The position numbers were made by a program, and so were the translations under genes. A stretch of DNA of 64,000 nt, from contig NC_089724.1 of assembly GCF_035083965.1 (NCBI RefSeq), forward strand, positions 16,424,410-16,488,409, read 5' to 3'. This document shows positions 55,232-64,000 of the stretch, piece after piece; the first letter of the stretch is position 1, and every line of letters begins with the position of its first letter. Origin of the DNA: Branchiostoma lanceolatum (Eukaryota > Chordata > Leptocardii > Amphioxiformes > Branchiostomatidae). Below the pieces are notes generated by a model. It was not told the origin of the DNA. It did not search any database and was given only the letters and a program-made list of their open reading frames with translations.

Positions 55232-55495
55232 ATGGGGGCATCGTCAGATAAACCCGACACGTCCGACAAAGCCACAGAAGACCCAGTAAACAGTGTTCCG
55301 TCGAGCGATGGAGTCTCGAACAGCAGTGTCAAAGACTCGGAACCACAGAAGGAAAATGTAGAGACGAAAACTGACAGAAGTCTGGACGAGAAGAACAGCA
55401 AACTTCAGTGTAGAGAAGAGGGAAGCAAGTTGGACAAGATGGAAGAGTTCACAGATACTGCGGCGTATTGGATCGTGTGTACCAACTGGCCGTGA
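55232..55495 (+). CDS. Possible small protein, 87 aa, unrecognised
   Basis: A complete open frame from ATG (MGASSDKPDTSDKATEDP) to TGA. It starts ten bases after an acceptor-like site (CTTTCTTTCAACAG, exon start 55223). The product is Ser/Asp/Glu/Lys-rich and would be disordered, with a more hydrophobic end (TAAYWIVCTNWP). An upstream ATG AGC AAG followed by a donor (GTAAAT) at 54836-54844 would splice into this exon as a four-codon upstream ORF (MSKV, stop), not as an extension. No domain or family seen. It could be a real small gene, a first exon or chance. Confidence 0.35.
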   Translation: MGASSDKPDTSDKATEDPVNSVPSSDGVSNSSVKDSEPQKENVETKTDRSLDEKNSKLQCREEGSKLDKMEEFTDTAAYWIVCTNWP

Positions 55496-55754
55496 TAGAG
55501 AGACCCTGAGACGTGAAACTTTATAGCAACTCTTAGTACGTCATGGTCGTGCAACTGCGCCATCTGGCGACACAACAATGATATTGCTGCCCTGGTTAGC
55601 TACATTCGTTACAGTCCCAAAGCCATTACCAATGAAACATAAGTGTTTCTATTGTGGTAAGGTTTTGTCACTGTACACAATTTGTGCTAAAAATAATGAC
55701 TAGGTGCTTGTCATTGGACTGATAAAGGCAAATATGGTAGAAGTAGGTTGCAGA

Positions 55755-55830
55755 GAGAGAGAGAGAGAGAGAGGCAAAGACACTGAGACAGACAGACAGA
55801 CAAACAAACAAACAAACAGAGGGATAGAGA
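55755..55830. repeat. (AG)n / (GACA)n / (AAAC)n microsatellite
   Basis: Consecutive runs of GAGA, GACA and AAAC units. Confidence 0.9.
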
Positions 55831-56633
55831 GGGAGTTACACAGAGAGAGGGGACTGAACGAAGAAGCTTCGGGTCGTTGTGGAAAACAAACGTCTGCTAC
55901 TGTCATATATCTTATCCTTATGTTTTACGCAACGTACTTAAAGCAAACCGGCATTTGAGGAAAAAGTGAAGTCCTACACACGTTTTTTTTCCAGACAAAA
56001 TCCTTTCGAATGGAATGTCCTCCAAACTCATGTAACAGTTGACTTATTTTTTGTAACACTAGGTCCGTCAACATTGCTAGCTATATGTTTGTTGATGACT
56101 GCAACTGTCTATTTTAAGTACAACATATATTCATAAAGTCTTGCTAAAGTCCACTTGTCAATTGTCTCTCCAAATTCTCGGAAAGATAACCATATAAGGA
56201 AAGACTAGGTCGAGTTGTTTTGCAGTAGGCGGTGCATCATGGGGCATCTGTTGCTTGCAAGAGTTGGCTGGCGTAAGTTGAACGGATACGTTTGGAAATG
56301 ATCTTAAAATGTCCCAATCAATCGGGAAAGACGTTATATTTTTAGTTGATAAGTATGTTAACGTTCTATTAAACAGATGAAGTAGTCCTCGTTTATGGTC
56401 TCATCCCAAAGAGTCCGTACGCCAAAAAATGAACGGCTGCATGAACTGCTGTGTGTTTATATCGGTGGGAAATTCCTTTTAGCCAGCCCAACTGATCTCA
56501 AGCGTCAAACTGACGAAAGCTTGTTTGTAACTGAAGAAATTAGCAGGTGAAATTCGGCGGCCGCGCGCGAGGTCGGACGTGCTCAGCCCGACATTGTAGG
56601 TGATGCGGTCGTGCGCTTACAGCTGGAAAGTGC

Positions 56634-56909
56634 TAGCCTCCGTTGCAGTCCTTTTCCCCGCAGCGTGTTTTTTTTTCAATTTTTTTTTTGGGGGGGGGGC
56701 GCCACGTATCTGCTTGGGATCCCGTATCCGCCGTGCCTCTGTGTCCGCTATAGACCCTGTGTCCGCTGCTGGGGAGCGGACACAGGGTCTATAGCGGACA
56801 CAGAGGCACGGCGGATACGGGATCCCAAGCAGATACGTGGCGCCCCCCCCCCAAAAAAAAAAATTGAAAAAAAACCACGCTGCGGGGAAAAGGACTGCAA
56901 CGGAGGCTA
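56634..56909. mobile_element. hAT-like foldback MITE (TAGCCTCC family), copy 3, near-perfect palindrome
   Basis: A 276-bp element with ends TAGCCTCCGTTGCAG and its complement. The two arms of about 134 bp pair almost completely around a seven-base spacer (GCTGGGG, about 56,772). It is flanked by perfect 8-bp duplications, GAAAGTGC (56626-56633 and 56910-56917), as expected for hAT. Arm differences are confined mainly to homopolymer lengths (T, G and A runs). This indicates a recent insertion. Confidence 0.9.
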
Positions 56910-56917
56910 GAAAGTGC

Positions 56918-59810
56918 CTTTTTTGGGGGTGTAGCTAAATGCAGTTTGCAATTGCTATAAAAAGAGATTGTATGTAACGTTAGTGAAACTGTTGACAATT
57001 TTCTACATGATCTAGGGTAAATGTTCTCAACATAAAATGAATAACATTGGTACATTTTCTATAGCTTCATTACGAACGCTCCCATGTAAAACACGTATTA
57101 TAACATGTAAGCCTATGGGGCGAAAAAACTCATGAATGAGACCTTTTAGGGCTGTCACAATATCAGAATTTGCCAGCTGGTTTTCCACCCACATGTCTCC
57201 TGACAGCAGCGTTGTGTAATCAAACGCCGTCTCTATTCGTCTTTTCTTCCTGTTTCGACGATATTATTTTCTACTTGTTTCGATAAATATCATGTCATTG
57301 TTTCTCCTTATTTTGTTATCGTCACTGATTGTTTTCAGTCCCGACACAAAATTATTTCATGTTACGTTTAGTTTTGTTTATAAATCTGACCCATATAAGA
57401 TCCCACGCAAAGTGTAAAAAAAACTCTTAATCGATACATTGTCAATACGTTTTACCCCCCACGGAATGATAAAGTTTTCCTTGAGACCACAATGCAAATG
57501 AACAGCAGAGTACCAACAAGAAGCTAGAATGTGAATGAGTACAAAACTATGTCCTGTCTTCAACAAAAGTCAGTGTAAATCGCCATGTTTCAAATAGGTA
57601 TCTGTGTAACCTTACACCGTTACGTAATCAGTTGTTAAGCGACGTTTATTCGATATTTTCCAAGTGAGATGTACAGTGTCACTTAATGAGATTAAGCCCG
57701 AAATAGTCTTAATCAGTTTTCTATCGCAATGTTACTCTTCGACAAGATTGCTAAGGATATCATTATAACAAACGTATTTCTCTATGAATATGTTAAAAGG
57801 AAGTACAAATTCCAAGAAGTTTTTGGACAATTTTTTCAAATTTAAAATTCTTCCTCGCATTCACTAATTGGTGCCTTCCCGTGTTAGTGTAAGAATGTGG
57901 GAGGGGTTGAGTTGAATTTATCCGCTTTATTGACACTTGATCCGCGTCCTTCTTTCAGGCTGTCATCACGTGACGTCTGACCTCTGCCTGACAAGGGTCG
58001 CCATTTTGCGTCTACCCTCAAGACAGGATCGACCCACAGCACAGGTGTTCTGGACGGCAGGTGAGGCGAACAGGTGTGTTTCACTTTCATCTGGTACTTT
58101 CCGAAAAGCACCGTCCGGTCCAGCAGACACGGTGTCGGCTGTGTGAGTGAGATAGGTTTAATGGGTTTTGTTTTGAGGTGTGTTAAACAGCGATAACGCA
58201 AGGCCGGTGTAGTAAAAGACATGTATGTACGGGCACGCGGGCAGTCTGCCAGTTCCAAAACTTCGCGCGCGGGGTTTCCGCAAATTTACCGCCCCACACG
58301 TCTGCGACTTCCCGCCGGGAGCGTTCTGTCGTCTGCGCTGACAGGAAATTTGGTCAGAAAATCTCCCGGATGCTAGTCGCTTGACGAGAGAGCAAAAATC
58401 CGACCTCTCCAACAGTCTCGAGTGTCGGAATTTTAAGTGTCATCTAGTTTCTAGGAAGTGTGGGCCTTTATGCAAATGACGGTGTTAAGTGAACTAAGTG
58501 GTCGATACGCAGTGCCCTACTTTTTGCGTCCAACAAGAGAGAGAAAGAGAGCTGCAATTAAGCGGTCGTGTCGAGCAAGTTTTTCCACAAATGATATTTA
58601 AATGCACATGTCTGGACTCGCCAAGGAGGTAAGGTTTTAAGCTTTTCCGTCCGATTTCCTGCAACGTAATGTGGTAGATGGTTGTTGTGACGGTTAACCG
58701 GAGAGTGGGTTTTTTGGTAGCCCCTCGTGTCGGGCTTGTCACGCTGCGTTTCTCCAAAAGAAAAGGCTGACAGTTTAAACTGTACACACACAGGTGAGCC
58801 GACTAAAGAACCAGGGGCGTCGGGAAAGTGGCGTGCCATTTTAATGAGCTGTATTCTCGAAACTCCACGGATGTCATGTCCACACCACTTCCTGGTCTCG
58901 CTTTTGTTGCAGACTTGGCTAGTCTAAACGTATAAAATGGGTGTACTCACAAATGCATCCTGTCTTGATTTACGGGTTGGTTATGGGCGATGTTGTTGTG
59001 GGAAAAATTAGATTAAGAGAAGCCTGTGTATTTTCACAAGGAGTTAAACTGTTACCAATGTCTCTTAAACGCGGCCAAACAAAAAGAAAATGTTTGAATT
59101 GTTTAGAAACAGTCTCGCTCAATTGCATGGTTAGTCAACCGACATTTGCTCCGTGCGTTTTCACCGTGTCGAAGGTTTCACAGAAAACAAGTTTAGTTCT
59201 GTGAAGGTTTATGAACAGCAAGCTTAGACAGCACGCTCTATTTACTTCGGGGTGTATTCAAGAAGCCTTCTCAGGATCGGGTTGTTCTTTCTGAGAAAGT
59301 TATCTCGTGTGAATGGCGGACGCTATCACAGGATACACCCGCGTTTTGTTCTACACATGACATGGGGTTTGCGGATAACAAAACTCCGCTAGCTAGGTTA
59401 CAAGAAGTCAATCTGACGAATAAGATTTTTTTAAAGCAGTCGCTATAGCGGATAAAACTTGAGTGAAAATGATAACATAATGCTTTGGTTGCTGAAAGAA
59501 TACCGTCCTTGAATCTGAGTAAAGTTTTTTCTCATTGAAAGGACTGTGTGAATTAGGTAGCCTTCTTTTTGGACATTGTGAGTTGGCCTGGGACTGTAGA
59601 AGTAATGGATCGGATGGATTGTTTTCATGAACGTTTTAGATCCAGCAAAACAAGTATCTTGAAACAACAACAACAACAATGCCGTTATGTATCAAATTAA
59701 AAAAAGGTAAAGACATGTTTCCTTAATGTCTGGAAACTCTGAGTAGCTCATGACGTCGTAATTCTGCACCCTTTACTTGAACTATGCGACGCCAACATTA
59801 ATAAGACTAG
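56918..59810. other. Non-coding stretch with a CpG-richer patch
   Basis: No exon recognised. At 58,250-58,400 the sequence is CpG- and GC-rich with GGGGTTTCCG and ACTTCCCGCC motifs. This could mark a promoter for a gene beyond the window, but no coding start can be tied to it. Confidence 0.3.
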
Positions 59811-59817
59811 TGTGTGC

Positions 59818-59848
59818 ACTTTTATGTGTATGTGTATGTGTATGTGTA

Positions 59849-59885
<37 letters not shown>

Positions 59886-60078
59886 ATGTATGTATGTATG
59901 TGTGTGTGTGAGTAACGTGTGTGCATTTATGTGTGTATGTCATGATGTGTATGTATGAATGTATGTAGTCATGTGTGTGTGTGTGTGTGTGTGTGCGTGT
60001 GTGTGTGTTCGTGTGTGTGCGTGCGTGTGTCTCTCTCTGTTTGTGTGTGTGTGTCTCTCTGTGTGTGTGTCCGCGTGC
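59818..60078. repeat. Long (TG)n-rich tract
   Basis: About 260 bp of TG repeats with TATG, CGTG and CTCT interruptions. Long open frames across it are artefacts of the repeat. Confidence 0.95.
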
Positions 60079-60199
60079 GTTAGTGTCTGTGTGCATCGCC
60101 CCCCTCCCCAGTAATGTCATACCGACGACTAATACAGACATAGAAAATTCCTTCACGCTTAATTTCCTTCGCTGGCACAACGTTTCTCATCCGTGAAAT

Positions 60200-63100
60200 C
60201 AAGAACGTCAGTAAAAAAGAAACAAACACACTTTCATAATGCTAAACAATGATATGATAATAACTCTGTAGTAAGCACAAAGGATGCACATTACAGATGC
60301 AAAATAGCAAAATAGAAAAAAAATCATTTTTAATGAAAGCTACCCTCAAGATTTATTACTGTATTGTACCCCACTGAAATATCAATGAGTGCCCGTCATT
60401 GTGCTCTATTTGACATATGAACTCTCACATTCAAACGTCGAAACGTGCCCTGTGTCTGACTGTAATTATCGGGCGGTTCTGGTTTTAAGAATTGGACCTC
60501 TGCCAATGGACAAACCACCGTGGGGCTGATTACCAATTCTATTTGATATTCGTCGTGATTTAAAACCAGCGATTGTTCTTTGTGGGCATCTGGACTTTTT
60601 GGGCCTGCGGATGCAGTGAAGATCGAGCCTTACATTGTTCGATTGGGGAAAATATAGACATGGGAGACTATATGTACATGTGTCATATTTACACATATCA
60701 AAGCGTTACATGTGTACAAGAATTCTCTTTTTAGCAAGTTGATTCAGAAACTTGCGACTGTATCATTCGCACGTCTCTGTCTAGTAGTAAAACATTAGAA
60801 ATTCGCGTCTGGGGGTAGTGTTAGTTTTTAAAGGTTAGAATGTAGATATGTTGGAAACAGTGAACGTCGATTTGCTAGTGATTGTCTAAATCTGTCCCAG
60901 ACAAACGCCTTCATTAAGGGTCGTCTCAGATTTATTTGCCTAACCTTACAAATGTAACTTCAGACAAGAATGTTCTTGTGAATCTATGATATAAGATATC
61001 TAAGCCTAACATAACGAAGTAAAAGCAGGGCATGGATTGGCTTTTGGAAGTGAAGTGCTTTTTCTGTTGGTAAAACAATAGATGGAAATTAAGCAATCAC
61101 AGAAACCTAGAACTTTCTGGATCGTCCCCTCGCCACATGATATATCATAATTGTTCGTCTGTGCCGCCCAGGGCTGTAGGTTGTTCCAAGAAGTTGAACA
61201 AGTTTTGCAGACAACATTGTCCATTTATCTATATGCAGAAACTGCACAACCGTCTTACTAGTACTGGGAACAAAGGTGAGATTCTTTCTTTCTTTTGGCG
61301 TTTCCTTAAAAACCTTCCCAATGGTTAAACGGTATCGTTGCTTTTATTCCCTGTAAAGGTCTTGGAAAACGAAGAGCTACTCATCTTGACTTAACAATTA
61401 AGGCGTATAAGATGTAAGTGTCAAAGAAGTAATCGCACAGAGAGAAAGTTTCTTATCTCTAGCCCCGGGTTTCATCAAGACCCTTTGTATGTGAGAATCT
61501 TTTGAGTTGTGCCTGCGGATGTTTTGTCGTAGACCGCCGTTGTGTGTACAAGATCTCCCGAAGATTCTAAAAGATGAATACCTCCCTCTTTCCCATAATT
61601 CTCTTGATAATAAAGTTAGCCACGTAACATGGGAGGGGGGCTGACTAGTGAAATGCAAAATCCTAAACTCTTGTGTCATAATTGGTCCTTAAACATGCAT
61701 TCTACCTCGGGGAGAATTGTGAAGTAAGTTACGTCCAAACTTGTGGAACGGGGTAATGTTACAACGTTACCATTATCCACGTTAAACTTGAACCTGTGTT
61801 CTTTTGTACGCCAGCTAGTGTTCCTATTCAATATCGGGTGGTGCTCTAAAACACACTTGAATAGGTGATAACAATGGCGGCGGGGTGGGGAGAGAGTTGA
61901 GAGAAGAACAATACACTCCGCAACACTTGACGGAGATTCGAAGCAAATTGAAGTGTTGTACTTCCAGCGTTCTGGAAACTCGATCCCCGCATTGTGTCGG
62001 ATGTTCTCTAATTCTCCAGGACATGCCGCGTGTTCAGTATAGTTTTGAATACCCTCAAGTCGAGTCGCCACCAGACTCTTTCCGCTGCCGAAAAAAGTAG
62101 CAGAAACTGGACAAATAGGGTGAATATTTAGGTTACTCGGCCAGCGAAGGGCAAACTAGTAACTCCCCCTCCCAATGACAAATCGTTCACCTCCACTAAT
62201 TTCTTCAGCTATATTTCCAGCCACTAATCATATAATTCGCCCTAAACTTGTTCCCCTGACGACCAGATCATAGTTAGGTAGGGAGGTAATTATATGATTG
62301 TTCTTGTGAAGACTACACGTGAGGTCAGGTTGTCTTGTCTCCGTACTGGTTGCAACTGTTGCATATCATACGCCTCATTAAATGATAAACATCTGCGTCG
62401 GCCACAGAAAGTACATTTTATGGATGAAGTTTCCTGCAGATTCCAACTCAAATGCGAGAGCGCGAAAAAAATGGGCAAAAAAAAGAATCCTAGATTGAGA
62501 TCACAAAATAGAGACCTAACCATTGTAACAATGTACGTTTTGCAAGAAAACATGGTATCACAGCAAGAAAAAATCGTTTATTCCCGTATTCAAGAAGTGC
62601 AGAAAGACATGTTATGGTAGCCTTAGCCTAGTATCACCACAACTACACTCGAAGAGAACACAATAATGTCACTTCTACAACTACACTCATTGCTACCTCA
62701 CTTGTGTCACTGCTAGTGCACTCAAGGCTACCACATAGCATATCTTCACATTTTCGGTATTCTGCTGTTCATCAGAGTCCAAAAACTCTATGTCTATATG
62801 TCCACGTTGCTATTGTTTTTATAAGAATTGTAATGATGTAAATAATAATGTTTTCATGCTCTATGTATTTAATTATCTAAAGTGCAATAGTAGTGTGACT
62901 GTGATTGTAAAATCAATACAATTCAGTCCAATGATAATGGACTGCAATTTTGATTGATCAATAAAGTTTCAAGTTCATTTGTCTCGTTTGGTCTCACCGG
63001 AGGGGAACGAAATTTGTCGTTTTTTTCGACCTCGGTCAATGCGCACTGGGATGTCATCAATAAACTTAACTTGCTGTGGCGTAAGCTTACTCGGCTTAAG

Positions 63101-64000
63101 TACCACCGTCGCAGCGTAGTAGCCTTGGCTAGTTACTTGAGTGTTGTGCCCTTCGATTTCAGTGCATGCTGTCATCAGTGCTATTTGTCATCGGACGAAC
63201 TCGCTGATCGGTTTCTACGGGATGTAAACATGTCCGTGTTCGGTTGTGTCTCCGTCTCATGGTGACTTGTAGACCTTCAAGCTTGGTCTCCAAGGTTACA
63301 TGTAGGTCAGGGGTAGTGTGGGTTACGATACTGTGGATTGCCGTGGTACAGGGTTACTGACGTCTGCGCACAACGGCTGGCGGACGCACGCCTGGGAACG
63401 AGAGTAGAGGCAAAGCATTGAGAACTTGTAGTTTTTATCCACGTGTGCAAAACCGATAACCAAACGACCAACAAACAAAATATAAACGCATGAGTTCGTA
63501 TTTTTAAATACAAAATACTTAAAAGTACAACGGCTTCCCCCCTTTCAGTGGATTGGGGAAGGGATTTCGATAGATGGAAAATACAGCCATTTGCTATTGG
63601 TCACAATTATACTATAGGGCCAAACCAACTTAGATGTAGTTCCGCAGGCGACACCACTAGAGAGAAGGGAAACATTTATTTCATCAAACGCCTTTGAGAA
63701 ACCAAAACTGTGCCTCAAAGACCCTTTGTGCTAAGTTTACCCCTATCCCCACATTTGAAGCTCGTAGTTTGCCTCCCGAGTCGAAGGTCAATTTCACTGA
63801 AAGTAAATATCACTAGACGAGTGACGTAAATGTCATATGTAGAAAAACATTCACAGCGACCTTTCACTTCTTGATGAGCTCCACACTAAAAGTTTGGTGG
63901 GGTGGGATGGAGGGTGTGTTCGTAACGCCAGCCACATTCTCTGATGTCCCTGACGTTAGACTAGACTGCTGACTGGTTATCACGATCAATTAGCAATGAT
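60200..64000. other. Non-coding stretch to the window end
   Basis: Several open frames of 90-130 codons occur, but without codon bias, splice partners or motifs. An AATAAA (62961-62966) follows a gene-end-like AT-rich stretch at 62,800-62,960. Confidence 0.35.

Noticed and set aside
56468-56478. Consensus kappaB site GGGAAATTCC
   Set aside because: No gene start or companion motifs nearby; a 10-bp degenerate site is expected by chance in this length.
59782-60196. His/Thr-rich and Cys/Val-rich open frames on the two strands
   Set aside because: They are translations of the TG microsatellite.
61676-62071. 131-codon open frame on the minus strand
   Set aside because: It begins with GTG, has no recognisable motif, no splice partners and no codon-position bias; length is within chance for 64 kb in six frames.
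62294-62620. 108-codon plus-strand open frame, Lys-rich
   Set aside because: Overlaps an open minus-strand frame, has low-complexity A-rich codons and no domain or gene context.
62954-63265. Open frames on both strands (103 and 66 codons)
   Set aside because: No motif recognised on either strand; the minus reading looked faintly repeat-like but could not be tied to any family.

Overview
This is a 64 kb piece of an intron-rich animal nuclear genome. It is most likely from a cephalochordate (amphioxus, Branchiostoma). The support is short phase-consistent exons with GT-AG introns, dense small foldback transposons, a tRNA-derived SINE and long microsatellites. The species call is inference; no ribosomal or mitochondrial marker is present.

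Layout. (1) 0-6.4 kb: a minus-strand gene with no recognised family (gene C, six coding exons, 3,683-6,321), among MITEs. It carries a RHIM-like FNFG motif. (2) 10.7-24 kb: two tandem minus-strand paralogues, gene A (10,763-16,430, nine coding exons, about 597 aa) and gene B (19,051-23,199, six coding exons, about 545 aa). Both are coiled-coil proteins of the TNIP/ABIN-NEMO-optineurin group. Each has an N-terminal coiled coil, an 'LC.SLTEE' block, a 'VDMNTRWQ.YNDQRE' block, a UBAN ubiquitin-binding motif and a C-terminal CCHC zinc finger. Their upstream regions share the order CRE, CCAAT, TATA, and gene A has a perfect kappaB site next to its CRE. (3) 24-32 kb: mostly intergenic, with a 32-bp minisatellite and a long (TCTAC)n array. 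(4) 32.5-52 kb, plus strand: a BTB/POZ zinc-finger gene. Its coding exons run from 48,076 to 51,902, about 756 aa. A frame-compatible first exon lies about 15.5 kb upstream, at 32,550. The large first intron would hold a 3.8 kb element with about 675-bp terminal inverted repeats and TTAA duplications, itself carrying a broken LINE, plus a SINE and foldbacks. (5) 52-64 kb: mostly non-coding, with one possible 87-aa ORF at 55,232, a 276-bp near-perfect foldback transposon at 56,634 and a TG-rich tract at 59.8 kb.

How the genes fit together. Genes A and B look like ubiquitin-binding adaptors of NF-kappaB signalling, probably induced by the pathway they restrain. Gene C could belong to the same innate-signalling field if its RHIM-like motif is real. 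The BTB-ZF protein looks like a sequence-specific repressor (BTB, CtBP-type motif, AT-hook, six C2H2 fingers). No RNA gene with an intact fold was found; one tRNA-like sequence has a broken anticodon arm. No endogenous virus or LTR element was recognised. All exon boundaries were read by eye from splice consensus and frame continuity.
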